From contig NZ_KI421426.1 of NCBI RefSeq assembly GCF_000472285.1, positions 166,186 through 230,185 of the forward strand: 64,000 nt of DNA. The letters are read 5' to 3'. The notes under the pieces are model-generated. The model was not told the origin of the DNA, did no database searches, and worked only from the letters and a program-made list of their open reading frames with translations. Positions 46,198 to 55,546 of this stretch are shown here, piece by piece. This stretch comes from Desulfuromonas sp. TF (lineage in GTDB: Bacteria; Desulfobacterota; Desulfuromonadia; Desulfuromonadales; ATBO01). Position 1 is the first letter of the stretch. Each line of letters begins with the position of its first letter. The position numbers and the translations under genes are program-made.

Positions 46198-47529
46198 ACG
46201 TCGTTGAAGAAGCATGAGGGCAACGCCGTCGAGCAGCATGAGGGTGACGCCCCCACTCCGGGTCGGCCCCGCGTGGTGATCGTCGGCGGCGGTTTCGCCG
46301 GGATCGCTGCGGCGAGGGAGCTGCGCTACGCACCGGCGCAGGTCGTGGTGGTGGACCGGGTCAACCACCATCTATTCCAGCCGCTCCTGTATCAGGTCGC
46401 CGGCTGCATGCTGGCCGACGGCGATATCGCCTCGCCGATCAGGGAGCTTCTCGCCTCCCAGGGGAACACGGTGGTGGCCCTTGCGGAAGTGATCGGACTC
46501 GATCCGGCCAAACGACAGATTTACCTCGACCTCTATCCGGAGCATCCCTTCGACTACGACTACCTGGTAGTGGCCGTGGGGGTGGAGACGAGCTATTTCG
46601 GACATGACGAATGGGCCCGCTTCGCTCCTGGAATGAAGACCCTCGAGGAAGGCATCGCGCTCCGTTCCCGCATCCTGGAGGCGTTCGAGCTGGCCGAGTT
46701 GCAGGAGGACCCCGGGGCGCTGCCGGAGTTGACCACCTTCGTCATCGTCGGCGGGGGGCCGACAGGGTGCGAGCTGGCCGGCTCCTTCAGCGAGATGTTC
46801 CGGGAAACCCTGGCCAGGGAGTTTCGCCGGTTCGACCCGGCCCGGGCGAGGGTGATTCTGGTGGAGGCGGGCCCCCGGCTTCTGCCCGCCTTCGCCCCGG
46901 AACTGGCGGAAAAAGCCCACCGGGAACTGGAGCGGATCGGGGTTGAAGTCTGGCTCAATTCGAGGGTTGAAAACATCGACGCCGATGGAGTTAACATCGG
47001 CGGCAAACGGGTTGCCAGCCGCAACGTCATATGGGCAGCCGGCGTGCAGGGTGCAGGCCTGTGCGGTCTGTTGAGGGGTGAGCGGGACCGGCAGGGACGG
47101 TTGGTGGTGGAGCCCGATCTGACCGTTCCGGGCTACCCGGAGATCTTTGTCGTCGGGGATGCGGCTTCGATCCGGCACGGGACGGGAACCTTGCCGGGGG
47201 TGGCGCCGGTGGCGATCCAGAGCGGCCGTTACGCCGGCCAGGCGATATTGAGGCGGATGCAGGGCGGGCCGGCGCCGCCTCCCTTCGTCTATCACGACAA
47301 GGGGAACATGGCGACCATCGGCCGCACGTTCGCCATCATGGAGTCGAACAGGGTGCGGCTCAGCGGTCGCGCGGCCAAACTCGCCTGGGCCTTTCTCCAC
47401 ATCTGGTACCTGATGCAGAACGAGGACAAGCTGGTCGTCTTCACGAAATGGGCCTGGCACTACTTCACCCGCACTCGGGGGACGCGGCTTATCGAGGGAC
47501 GGACGATGCCGCCGACGAAGTCCGATTGA
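46180..47529 (+). CDS. Type II NADH dehydrogenase-like FAD oxidoreductase
   Basis: 449 residues. Non-proton-pumping NADH:quinone oxidoreductase family. VVIVGGGFAGIAAARELR binds FAD; VNHHLFQPLLYQVAGCMLAD is the NDH-2 signature; TFVIVGGGPTGCELAGSFSE binds NADH; FVVGDAASIRHGTG is the third FAD contact. The C-terminal ~60 residues contain a membrane-associating helix (AKLAWAFLHIWYLMQ). The first ~29 residues are unlike NDH-2: they are encoded by R5 copy 2 followed by a segment resembling half of R1 (46190-46230, TACGTCGTTGAAGAAGC). It would reoxidise glycolytic NADH at the quinone pool. Confidence 0.9.
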   Translation: MNRPYDTSLKKHEGNAVEQHEGDAPTPGRPRVVIVGGGFAGIAAARELRYAPAQVVVVDRVNHHLFQPLLYQVAGCMLADGDIASPIRELLASQGNTVVALAEVIGLDPAKRQIYLDLYPEHPFDYDYLVVAVGVETSYFGHDEWARFAPGMKTLEEGIALRSRILEAFELAELQEDPGALPELTTFVIVGGGPTGCELAGSFSEMFRETLAREFRRFDPARARVILVEAGPRLLPAFAPELAEKAHRELERIGVEVWLNSRVENIDADGVNIGGKRVASRNVIWAAGVQGAGLCGLLRGERDRQGRLVVEPDLTVPGYPEIFVVGDAASIRHGTGTLPGVAPVAIQSGRYAGQAILRRMQGGPAPPPFVYHDKGNMATIGRTFAIMESNRVRLSGRAAKLAWAFLHIWYLMQNEDKLVVFTKWAWHYFTRTRGTRLIEGRTMPPTKSD

Positions 47530-47591
47530 CACAACGGGGGAGGCAATCTCCGGATGGAAACCGGCCGATGCCGGCGTTTTTCCTCAGACCA

Positions 47592-47750
47592 GTGTCCTGT
47601 TTGGTTAGTCCATTCAGATAATTCTGAGGCATTTTGGTCGCTGGGAAGGCACGGCGACGCAGGCCTAGCCAAAGCTAAACCGAGGAGACGCAACGCAGCC
47701 AGCGGCCAAAAGGGCCAGAATTAATGGACGGAATTAACCAATCAGGACAC
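47592..47750. repeat. R2 long palindromic repeat
   Basis: About 160 bases. GTGTCCTGTTTGGTTAGTCC (47592) inversely matches GGACGGAATTAACCAATCAGGACAC at the other end, and CATTTTGGTCGCTGG matches CCAGCGGCCAAAAGGG. The centre carries CCTAGCCAAAGCTA. The right end abuts the pyruvate kinase ribosome-binding site (GAGGAGG). Single copy in the window. Confidence 0.85.
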
Positions 47751-47763
47751 GAGGAGGTGTCAC

Positions 47764-49200
47764 GTGAATCTTCCCGACCACAAGACCAAGATCGTCTGCA
47801 CCATCGGCCCGGCCTCCGAGTCCCGGGAGGTCATGGAGCGGATGCTGGAGGCGGGGATGAATGTCGCCCGCCTGAACTTTTCCCATGGCGACTTCGCCGC
47901 CCACAAGAAAGTCATCGACAACCTGCGTGCCGCATCAGCGGCAACGGGGCGCAGGATCGCCCTCATGGCCGACCTCTCCGGGCCGAAGATGCGCATCGGC
48001 AAGCTCAGGGAAGAGCCGGTCGAACTGAGCCCGGGCGATCCGCTCGTGCTGACGACCGAGGAGATCGACGGCGACCGGGGGAGGATGGCCGTTTCCTTCA
48101 AACGGCTGCCTCAGGCCGTCAAGCCCGGCGATGCGCTCTTTCTCAACGACGGCATCATCCAGATCGAGGTCGTCTCAGTCACCGGTAACGACGTCGCCTG
48201 CAGGGTGGTGGTCGGCGGCGAGCTGCGATCCCGCAAGGGACTCAACCTTCCCGGCATCGACCTCGGCCTCGGCGCCTTCACCGAGCGGGACCACGAGTGC
48301 CTCCGGTTCGCCGCGCGGGAGGGAATAGACGCCGTCAGTCAGTCCTTCGTCGAGACCGGCGACGACATCAGGGCGGTCCGCCGAGCGGCGGAGGCGCTGG
48401 ACTACCACCCCTTCATCATCGCCAAGATCGAGCGCTCCAATGCCCTCGAGCATATGGACGATATCCTCGATGCCTCCGACGGCATCATGATCGCCCGGGG
48501 GGACCTGGGGGTGGAGGTGCCGATCGAAAGGATCGCCGTCATCCAGAAGGACCTCATGCGCCAGGCCAATCGGCGCTCCAAGCCGGTCATCACGGCCACC
48601 CAGATGCTCGAGTCGATGACCGAGAGCCGCCGGCCGACCCGCGCCGAGGCCACCGACGTCGCCAACGCCATCCTCGACGGCACCGACTGCGTCATGCTCT
48701 CGGCCGAATCGGCGATGGGGAAATATCCCGTGGATGCCGTGGCGATGCTGTCCCGGATCGCCGCCGCCGTCGAACCCCGCAAGCAGCCGATCACGGTTGA
48801 GGGGCTGTTCGAGGGGGTGGATCTCAAGGGAAGGCTCAAGCCCGCTCACCTCATCGCCGTGGCGGTCGAGGCGAGCATCAAGTACGCCTCTCCCGCCGCC
48901 GTCTTCGTCCCCACCCACAGCGGCGCCACCGCCCGTAGCCTTTCCCTCTTCCGGCTGCCGGTCTGGGTCGCGGCGGTGAGCTCGTCCGAACGCACCTGCC
49001 AAGGTCTCGCTTTTTCCTACGGGGTGTATCCGGTGTACGAACCGTACCATCCGGAAGACTGGGATTCCTTCGTTCGGAGCTGGCTGGAGAGGCATCAGGT
49101 GGGGGGGGATATGGCCATCCTGACCGAAGGCCCCTCTAGAAAACACCCCGAGGGGCGCAACCGCATGGAAATCATGGATCTCAGGGGATCGAGATGCTGA
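47764..49200 (+). CDS. pyk: Pyruvate kinase
   Basis: 478 residues, the normal size. It makes pyruvate and ATP from phosphoenolpyruvate. KIVCTIGPASESREVMERML and MNVARLNFSHGDF start the barrel; LMADLSGPKMRIG, FIIAKIERSNALEHMDDIL (catalytic Lys region), GIMIARGDLGVEVP and ITATQMLESM are intact; the C-terminal domain has VFVPTHSGATARSLSLFR. It starts with GTG at 47764, with GAGGAGG six bases upstream. The stop overlaps the next open frame. An allosteric site cannot be judged. Confidence 0.96.
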   Translation: MNLPDHKTKIVCTIGPASESREVMERMLEAGMNVARLNFSHGDFAAHKKVIDNLRAASAATGRRIALMADLSGPKMRIGKLREEPVELSPGDPLVLTTEEIDGDRGRMAVSFKRLPQAVKPGDALFLNDGIIQIEVVSVTGNDVACRVVVGGELRSRKGLNLPGIDLGLGAFTERDHECLRFAAREGIDAVSQSFVETGDDIRAVRRAAEALDYHPFIIAKIERSNALEHMDDILDASDGIMIARGDLGVEVPIERIAVIQKDLMRQANRRSKPVITATQMLESMTESRRPTRAEATDVANAILDGTDCVMLSAESAMGKYPVDAVAMLSRIAAAVEPRKQPITVEGLFEGVDLKGRLKPAHLIAVAVEASIKYASPAAVFVPTHSGATARSLSLFRLPVWVAAVSSSERTCQGLAFSYGVYPVYEPYHPEDWDSFVRSWLERHQVGGDMAILTEGPSRKHPEGRNRMEIMDLRGSRC

Positions 49201-49238
49201 TTCTGGCCGGTGGCAAGAATGTGCCGCTGATGGAGTGC

Positions 49239-49736
49239 ATGAAATGGCCCTCCCATTTTCCCGCACGCAAGCCGCTGGGTATTCTTCTCGCCACGTTTTT
49301 CGGCCTCGCCGTGGCGGCTTGCGCCGCCATCTCCGGCCCGCCGCCCACGGGAGAGCTGCCGCTTCTCGATCTCTGGAGCGGCGACTTCCCCGTAAAAGAG
49401 CTCGCGCGTCTACCCGAGGGCCAGCAGCAGTCGCCGACAGGCTTCATATCGGACCCTGCAACCTTCGCCGCCGTGTGGCGGGCCTTCAAGCCGGACACAC
49501 CTTTGCCGGCCGTCGACTTCGACCGGAGCCTGGTGGTCTTCCACCGCAATACCACCTTCTACAACCACACTGACATCTTCAAGGTGGAGGCGGACCAGGG
49601 GGTGATCGATGTCCTCGCCATGGAAACCATGTCGGCCCTGCCCATCGAGGACCGGGTCGCTATGGCACTGGCGGTCATTCCCCGCCGGGGCGTGGTCGCC
49701 ATCAAGGCCGGCGACCGGCTCGTCCCTTTGCGTTAA
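49239..49736 (+). CDS. Putative lipoprotein of unknown function
   Basis: 165 residues. After basic residues (KWPSHFPARKPLG) comes a hydrophobic stretch ILLATFFGLAVAAC with a lipobox-like AVAAC, so a membrane lipoprotein is likely. The rest has beta-strand character (VDFDRSLVVFHRNTTFYNHT) with no recognised family. Start uncertain: ATGs at 49194, 49230 and 49239 are all possible; 49239 gives the cleanest signal peptide. It follows pyruvate kinase and precedes another lipoprotein gene. Confidence 0.65.
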   Translation: MKWPSHFPARKPLGILLATFFGLAVAACAAISGPPPTGELPLLDLWSGDFPVKELARLPEGQQQSPTGFISDPATFAAVWRAFKPDTPLPAVDFDRSLVVFHRNTTFYNHTDIFKVEADQGVIDVLAMETMSALPIEDRVAMALAVIPRRGVVAIKAGDRLVPLR

Positions 49737-49757
49737 AGCTTCGGTGGAGAACTGACG

Positions 49758-50921
49758 ATGCTTCACCTCAGGCTTTTATATCCTCTCACCCTGCTGATGG
49801 TCTGCGGGTGCGTCGGTCTGCCGCCAGAGCAGCCGAAAGCGGCTACAGTGGGCCAGGCCGCCGAAGCGGATTCTCCCGCCTCGGCCACCTATCGGATCGC
49901 GGGGCGCTTCGTCTCCCTGAGCGGAGGCCGCGCCGAGAATCAGGTCATCCCCGGGGCTGCCTCACGCACCGTGACGGAAATCTTCGGCGAACCGGTCGCC
50001 GGAGACCTCGATGGCGACGGCACCGCGGACGCGGCACTGCTGCTGGTGCAGCAGACCGGCGGAAGCGGCAGCTTTTTCCACCTCGCCGCGGCGCTGCAGA
50101 AGGACCGGAAGTGGCAAGGCAGCAACGCCGTTTTTCTAGGCGACCGCATCGCGCCGCAGGAGCTGTCTGTCCGCAATGGACTGATCATCATCCGCTATGC
50201 CGAGCACCGGCCGGGCGAACCCATGGCCGCCGCCCCCACCAGCGCGGTCGAGCGTTATTTCCTGGTCGAAAACGATCTCTTGTTAGAAAGGTTTTTAGAG
50301 GGGAAGGGAGCTGCGCCTCGCGAGGGATGGGTGACCATCGGCCACGAGGTGAGAGAAATCCTTCTCTGCGGCGAGGAACAGCCGCGTTGGCTGATGGGCG
50401 ATTCTCCGGCCTATGGGGACATCCGGGCTGCCCACCGCCAGGCGGCGGCAGACCTGCCTCCCTATGCTCCCGTCTTCATGATTCTCTCGGGAGAGGAGAC
50501 GCCGGCTCCCGGCGATGGTTTCGGGGCCGACTGCCCCGGCGGTTTTCGTGCCGCGCAGCTGCTGAAGGTAGCGTCCAGAGGCCACTGCAGAAGCGAATGG
50601 ATCCGGGTAGACGCACCGTCCCCCGGCACTTCCGTGGTCAAGGAGACGATCGAGATCAGCGGCCAGGCCCGGGGTCCATGGTTTTTCGAGGGGGATTTTC
50701 CGCTGCTGGTCATCGAGAGGATGGGAAGTGTCGTCGCCCGCCACTACGCCAGCGCCCAGGGTCCGTGGATGACCAGAGGCTGGGTTCCCTTCAGAAGTGT
50801 GGTCACCATTTCCCAACCCTACGAGCCGGGGTGGGGCTGGCTGGTATTGAAGAAGGACAACCCCACCGACCGGCGCGAACTCGATGACGAGGTGCGCATC
50901 CCTGTTTTCCTGCCGCCGTGA
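49758..50921 (+). CDS. Lipoprotein with C-terminal Gmad2 immunoglobulin-like domain
   Basis: 387 residues. Signal peptide with lipobox (LLMVCGC). Residues ~75-100 contain VAGDLDGDGTADAALLLVQQ, resembling an FG-GAP or EF-hand-like calcium motif. Residues ~290-385 match the Gmad2 domain: VVKETIEISGQARGPWFFEG, QGPWMTRGWVPF, and WLVLKKDNPTDR with RIPVFL at the end. Gmad2 is known from spore-germination-associated and other exported proteins; in Gram-negatives the role is unknown. GGTGGAG precedes ATG 49758. Confidence 0.8.
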   Translation: MLHLRLLYPLTLLMVCGCVGLPPEQPKAATVGQAAEADSPASATYRIAGRFVSLSGGRAENQVIPGAASRTVTEIFGEPVAGDLDGDGTADAALLLVQQTGGSGSFFHLAAALQKDRKWQGSNAVFLGDRIAPQELSVRNGLIIIRYAEHRPGEPMAAAPTSAVERYFLVENDLLLERFLEGKGAAPREGWVTIGHEVREILLCGEEQPRWLMGDSPAYGDIRAAHRQAAADLPPYAPVFMILSGEETPAPGDGFGADCPGGFRAAQLLKVASRGHCRSEWIRVDAPSPGTSVVKETIEISGQARGPWFFEGDFPLLVIERMGSVVARHYASAQGPWMTRGWVPFRSVVTISQPYEPGWGWLVLKKDNPTDRRELDDEVRIPVFLPP

Positions 50922-50937
50922 GTCTGACGGAGAGACA

Positions 50938-51115
50938 TCCTGCTGACCGTCTTCGGTCTGATGGAAGATGGAGTCAGCGCCCTTCTCGATTTCTCGGGCA
51001 CGCTTCGTAACGGAACTATCACCATCGAAGGCACCCTTTCCGCCTAGCGGTCCCTGCGCCTGGGGGACTTTCAGCCGCCAGGCCGGACCGGAAATATTCT
51101 GACCGGATTCCGCCG
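50938..51115 (+). pseudogene. Relic of the GrlR-like gene (3' half only)
   Basis: This stretch aligns with the 3' half of the intact gene at 53143-53496: CTCGATTTCTC, GAAGGCACCCTTTCCG and GCCAGGCCGGACCGGAAAT recur in the same order, with point changes and an in-frame TAG after CTTTCCGCC. There is no start codon or 5' half. Confidence 0.75.
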
Positions 51116-51395
51116 GAAAGCCCGCGTACCTGCTTCTGAAGGTCCAGGTCGCCAGGCAGAACAAAAGAAGGGGTACTTCCGCGATCGCTAAAACCGACGG
51201 TACGTAACTCCATGGCGTTCGTCGATTGCGGGGAAAGTACGCTTCCCGCTGCATATGCTTGAAAACGAACAAACCGGTTAGAAAAATGGAAGGTTTCGTT
51301 GTAAACTTCAACACTGAGCTTTGTGCTGCAGCTGAACACCCTGTCGATTCCGTCAACCTCCCCTTGCTGATTATGAGGAGACAAGGAAGCCAACC
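51116..51395. other. Intergenic region upstream of pgi
   Basis: Non-coding 280 bases after the GrlR-like relic. It becomes AT-richer toward 51290-51320 (GAAAACGAACAAACCGGTTAG), where a pgi promoter could lie; TGAGGAGACAAGG at the end is the pgi ribosome-binding site. No other structure is seen. Confidence 0.5.
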
Positions 51396-53045
51396 ATGAC
51401 AGAAGCCATCACCCCGCTGACCGCCCGCCCCGCCTGGAGGGCCCTCACCGAACACCACGCCGCCATCCGGGAGCGCCATCTCCGCGAACTCTTCGCCGAG
51501 GACCCCGGGCGGGGAGAGAGTCTGGCGGTCGAGGCCGTCGGCCTCTATCTGGACTACTCGAAAAACCGCATCACCGACGAGACTCTTCGGCTCCTCCTGC
51601 AGCTGGCCGAGGCATCCGGCCTGCGAGCGCGGATCGACGCCATGTTCCGGGGGGAGAAGATCAATATCACGGAGGGCCGGGGCGTCCTCCACGTGGCCCT
51701 GCGCGCCCCCCGGGGGGCGACGATCCTCGTCGACGGCGAGAACGTGGTCCCCGGGGTGCACGCCGTGCTCGACCGGATGAGCGCCTTCGTCAGCCGCGTC
51801 CGCAGCGGCGATTGGCGCGGCCATACCGGCAAGCGCATCCGCAACGTCGTCAACATCGGCATCGGCGGCTCCGACCTCGGGCCGGTGATGGCCTACGAGG
51901 CGCTCAGGCACTTCAGCGACCGCTCCATGACCTTCCGCTTCGTCTCCAATATTGACGGAACCGACTTCGCGGAGGCGGTCCTCGACCTCGACCCTGCGGA
52001 AACCCTCTTCATCGTCTCCTCCAAAACGTTCACGACGCTGGAGACGATGACCAACGCCCGGACGGCTCGGGAGTGGCTGCTCCGGGGGCTGAGAGGCGAC
52101 GAGAAGGCCGTGGCAAGGCACTTCGTCGCGGTTTCGACCAATGCCGAAAAGGTGGCCGAGTTCGGGATCGACACGGCCAACATGTTCGAATTCTGGGACT
52201 GGGTCGGCGGGCGCTACTCCATGGACTCGGCGATCGGCCTTTCGACGATGCTCGCAATAGGCCCGGACCATTTTCGCGCCCTCCTCGACGGCTTCCACCA
52301 GATGGACGAGCACTTCCGCACGGCCCCCTTCGAACGCAATCTGCCGGTGCTCATGGGACTCCTTTCCATCTGGTACGTCAACTTCTTCGACGCGCCGACC
52401 ATTGCGGTTCTGCCGTACGAGCAGTACCTGAAGCGCTTCCCGGCCTACCTGCAGCAGTTGACGATGGAGAGCAACGGCAAGCGTGTCACGCTCGACGGGG
52501 TCGAGGTCGACTACCAGACCAGCCCCATCTACTGGGGAGAACCGGGGACCAACGGACAGCACTCTTTCTACCAGCTGATTCATCAGGGAACCCGGCTCAT
52601 CCCCTGCGACTTCATCGCTTTCCACAAGTCGCTCAACCCCATGGGGCGGCATCACGACCTGCTCCTCGCCAACGTCTTCGCCCAATCCGAAGCCCTGGCC
52701 TTCGGCAGGACCCCAGAGGAAGTCAGGGCCGAGGGGACGCCGGACTGGCTCGTGCCCCACCGGGTTTTCACCGGAAACCGCCCCTCGAACACGATCCTCG
52801 CCGAGCAGCTCACCCCGGAAATCCTCGGCAAGCTCGTGGCGCTGTACGAACACTGCGTGTACACCCAGGGGGTGATCTGGAACATCAACCCCTTCGATCA
52901 GTGGGGGGTGGAGCTTGGGAAGGCGCTCGCCCAGCGCATCATCCCGGAACTCGAGAGCGAACAGGAGCCCGCGCTCGATCACGACGGCTCGACCAACGCC
53001 CTGATCCGCCGTCACCGGAAGATCGGGAAGAGGAGCAAAGGATGA
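51396..53045 (+). CDS. pgi: Glucose-6-phosphate isomerase
   Basis: 549 residues, the E. coli-like long form. It interconverts glucose-6-phosphate and fructose-6-phosphate. [50 protein letters not shown] (phosphate loop), [20 protein letters not shown] (signature), [29 protein letters not shown] (catalytic region) and [12 protein letters not shown] are all intact. GAGGAGACAAGG precedes ATG 51396. Its stop overlaps a 34-codon open frame that is a copy of the start of phosphoglucomutase. Confidence 0.97.
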   Translation: MTEAITPLTARPAWRALTEHHAAIRERHLRELFAEDPGRGESLAVEAVGLYLDYSKNRITDETLRLLLQLAEASGLRARIDAMFRGEKINITEGRGVLHVALRAPRGATILVDGENVVPGVHAVLDRMSAFVSRVRSGDWRGHTGKRIRNVVNIGIGGSDLGPVMAYEALRHFSDRSMTFRFVSNIDGTDFAEAVLDLDPAETLFIVSSKTFTTLETMTNARTAREWLLRGLRGDEKAVARHFVAVSTNAEKVAEFGIDTANMFEFWDWVGGRYSMDSAIGLSTMLAIGPDHFRALLDGFHQMDEHFRTAPFERNLPVLMGLLSIWYVNFFDAPTIAVLPYEQYLKRFPAYLQQLTMESNGKRVTLDGVEVDYQTSPIYWGEPGTNGQHSFYQLIHQGTRLIPCDFIAFHKSLNPMGRHHDLLLANVFAQSEALAFGRTPEEVRAEGTPDWLVPHRVFTGNRPSNTILAEQLTPEILGKLVALYEHCVYTQGVIWNINPFDQWGVELGKALAQRIIPELESEQEPALDHDGSTNALIRRHRKIGKRSKG

Positions 53046-53146
53046 AGTTGCATGAACTCGCCGGAAAGCAGGCCGCGGACTCGCCCCCTTTATCGTGCAA
53101 TCCGCCACCGTTGCCAGAAGCGGGAACCCCGGGAGGAAAGCCATGA
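53042..53146 (+). pseudogene. Duplicated 5' fragment of the phosphoglucomutase gene
   Basis: Begins [11 protein letters not shown], copying the phosphoglucomutase start [11 protein letters not shown]; the upstream GGAGCAAAGGATGA is also shared with 53738. After ~11 codons similarity is lost and the frame ends after 34 codons. Its ATG overlaps the pgi stop (ATGA) and its stop overlaps the GrlR-like ATG (ATGA), so it may still couple translation across the junction. Confidence 0.75.
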
Positions 53147-53496
53147 TCGAAGGTTTGTGGACGGCTCAGGTCAGATCGAATGTCAGCAACATCAGCCAGG
53201 GCTTCGGGGTGCTGATTTTGCGCGACGGCCGCATCTACGGCGGCAATTCCCTCTTTTACCATGTCGGCAGCTATACCTTGGACGGAGAGACCGTCAGAGG
53301 TGAAATCGTTATGAAGCATTATGGCGCCGATCCGCTGACGATCTTCGGACTGGTGGAAGAGGGAGCCAGCGCTCTCCTCGATTTCTCCGGCAGGATCGGT
53401 GACGGAACCATCACCCTTCAAGGCACCCTTTCCGGCCAGCCGTCCCTGCGTCTGGAAGGGACACTCACCCGCCAGGCCGGACCGGAAATTTTCTGA
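53143..53496 (+). CDS. GrlR-like small regulatory-domain protein
   Basis: 117 residues, a beta-barrel-like pattern: MIEGLWTAQVRSNVSNISQG, GGNSLFYHVGSYTLDGETVR and IGDGTITLQGTLSGQPSLRL fit the GrlR family (small lipocalin-like regulators named for the negative regulator of type III secretion in attaching/effacing E. coli). No type III secretion genes are present, so the role here is unknown. GGGAGGAAAG precedes ATG 53143. A truncated relic of the same gene lies at 50938. Confidence 0.75.
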   Translation: MIEGLWTAQVRSNVSNISQGFGVLILRDGRIYGGNSLFYHVGSYTLDGETVRGEIVMKHYGADPLTIFGLVEEGASALLDFSGRIGDGTITLQGTLSGQPSLRLEGTLTRQAGPEIF

Positions 53497-53539
53497 CGAA
53501 TGATTTAGGCATCGTCCCGGTCGAAGCATCAGTCACCAT

Positions 53540-53695
53540 TTCTCGATTTCGAAAGACGGCATATCATCCCGAGGACGATATATCGTCCTGACAGCCCTCC
53601 ACTGCCAACCCTCCATGCCTCTGCCCTTCTGATTTCCTCAATTTTATTCTTCACTTGAAAGCAAACCGCGGCGCCCCGAGATCTGGCATGGAAAT
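53540..53695 (+). promoter_or_regulatory. Duplicated promoter-like block (copy B) upstream of phosphoglucomutase
   Basis: AAAGACGGCATATCATCCCG with an adjacent inverse GGACGATATATCGTCC (53561-53590) and, about 112 bases after the first motif, CTGGCATGGAAATCGGAA. Same layout as copy A at 27432. TGGCATGGAAATCGG could be a degenerate sigma-54 promoter; the transcript would begin ~55 bases before pgm. Confidence 0.5.
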
Positions 53696-53747
53696 CGGAA
53701 GATCAAAAGTATGGGCGGGACAGAAGATTTGGCCTTAGGAGCAAAGG

Positions 53748-55406
53748 ATGACAATGCATGAACTCGCCGGAAAACCGGCGCCGCGATCGATACTGGCGAA
53801 CATCCCGCGACTGGTCTCGGCCTATTACACGCATGCGCCGGATGCCTCAGACCCGGAGCAGCGGGTCGCCTTCGGAACCTCGGGGCACCGGGGATCGTCG
53901 CTCCGGAAGAGTTTCAACGAGGCGCACATCCTCGCCATCAGCCAGGCCATCTGCGAGTACCGGAAGGCGCAGGGGATTGGCGGACCGCTCTTTCTCGGGA
54001 TGGATACCCATGCCCTTTCCGAACCGGCCCTGGCGAGCGCCATCGAGGTTTTTGCGGGGAACGGTCTCGACGTGTTCATCCAGGAAGGGCTGGGCTACAC
54101 GCCGACCCCGGTGATCTCCCATGCGATACTCGTCCACAACCGCGAGATTCGGGGAAGCCGCGGACTCGCCGACGGCGTGGTCGTCACCCCTTCCCACAAT
54201 CCACCCGAGGACGGAGGGTTCAAGTACAACCCGCCCCACGGCGGCCCGGCGGATACCGCAACGACCAAGGCCATCGAGGAGAGGGCCAACGAGCTGCTGG
54301 CCAGGGGTCTCGAGGGGGTCAGGAGGGTTCTCTTCGAAAGAGCCCTGAGGGCCGGCGGCATCCGCCGTCACGACTACGTGACGCCTTACGTCGACGCTCT
54401 CGGCAGCGTCGTCGACATGGAGAGCATTGCGGCGGCGGGCCTCAGGATCGGCATCGACCCGCTCGGCGGGGCGGCGGTCGCTTTCTGGCACCCGATCGCC
54501 GAGCGTTACGGCCTGCATCTGGAAGTCGTCAACGAGAATGTGGATCCCACGTTTTCCTTCATGACCCTGGACAGGGACGGGAAGATCAGGATGGACTGCT
54601 CTTCGCCCTTTGCCATGGAGAGCCTCATCCGGTTGAAGGACCGTTTCGACATCGCCTGCGGCAACGATACGGATGTCGACCGCCACGGCATCGTGACGAA
54701 GGGGGCGGGGCTCATGAACCCGAACCACTATCTCTCAACGGCCATCTGGTACCTCTTCCAGAACCGGGTCGGCTGGAGTCCGAACGCCGCCATCGGCAAG
54801 ACCCTGGTTTCGACGTCGATGATCGACAGGGTCGGCGCGGCGCTCGGCAGGAAGGTCTGCGAGGTGCCGGTCGGGTTCAAGTGGTTCGTCGACGGGCTCC
54901 TGGACGGATCTTTCGGCTTCGGCGGCGAGGAGAGCGCCGGCGCCTCGTTCCTCAGAAGGGACGGCGCGGTCTGGACGACCGACAAGGACGGCATCATCAT
55001 GAACCTGCTCGCCGGTGAGATGACCGCCCGAACGGGAAGGGATCCCGGCGAACTCTACCGGGAGATCGAAGGCCGGTTCGGAAGCCCTTCGTATGCGCGA
55101 ATCGACGCCCCCGCCACCCCGGAGCAGAAGGAGGTGCTGAAAAAACTTTCTCCGGACCTGGTCACGACGCGGGAACTGGCCGGTGAGCCGATCACGGCAA
55201 AACTGACCCGTGCGCCGGGGAACGGCGCCGACATCGGAGGTCTGAAGGTGATCACGCAGAACGGATGGTTCGCCGCCCGCCCTTCGGGGACGGAGGATAT
55301 CTACAAGATCTACGCGGAAAGCTTCCTGGGTGAAGAGCATCTGCTCAAGATTCAGGAAGAGGCCCAGGCCATCGTCAGCGCCGCGTTCGCCGCTGCGGGG
55401 TTCTGA
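53748..55406 (+). CDS. pgm: Phosphoglucomutase, alpha-D-glucose-phosphate-specific
   Basis: 552 residues, the E. coli Pgm length. It interconverts glucose-1- and glucose-6-phosphate. [20 protein letters not shown] is the substrate loop, [20 protein letters not shown] carries the phosphoserine, [13 protein letters not shown] is the metal loop and [20 protein letters not shown] the sugar-binding loop. The C-terminal phosphate-binding motif [17 protein letters not shown] is intact. AGGAGCAAAGG precedes ATG 53748; the same sequence occurs at the pgi/relic junction. It connects glycogen phosphorylase to glycolysis and closes the island. GC-rich hairpins without T-runs follow at 55407-55448. Confidence 0.97.
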   Translation: MTMHELAGKPAPRSILANIPRLVSAYYTHAPDASDPEQRVAFGTSGHRGSSLRKSFNEAHILAISQAICEYRKAQGIGGPLFLGMDTHALSEPALASAIEVFAGNGLDVFIQEGLGYTPTPVISHAILVHNREIRGSRGLADGVVVTPSHNPPEDGGFKYNPPHGGPADTATTKAIEERANELLARGLEGVRRVLFERALRAGGIRRHDYVTPYVDALGSVVDMESIAAAGLRIGIDPLGGAAVAFWHPIAERYGLHLEVVNENVDPTFSFMTLDRDGKIRMDCSSPFAMESLIRLKDRFDIACGNDTDVDRHGIVTKGAGLMNPNHYLSTAIWYLFQNRVGWSPNAAIGKTLVSTSMIDRVGAALGRKVCEVPVGFKWFVDGLLDGSFGFGGEESAGASFLRRDGAVWTTDKDGIIMNLLAGEMTARTGRDPGELYREIEGRFGSPSYARIDAPATPEQKEVLKKLSPDLVTTRELAGEPITAKLTRAPGNGADIGGLKVITQNGWFAARPSGTEDIYKIYAESFLGEEHLLKIQEEAQAIVSAAFAAAGF

Positions 55407-55546
55407 GGCCCCCGACTGGGGGGGAAAACACCGCTGCATTGTGCGGTGAAGAAAAGGTGATAAGCTCGCTCTAACGCAGTCCGAACAAGCCGCAATCGGC
55501 GTTGGCCCGTGCATCACAGGCAGGACCGTTCCCGATAATCGGCGAG

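Noticed and set aside
50295-53144. 949-codon open frame on the minus strand
   Set aside because: Antisense shadow of the Gmad2 lipoprotein and pgi; it also crosses the non-coding gap and shows no domain pattern.
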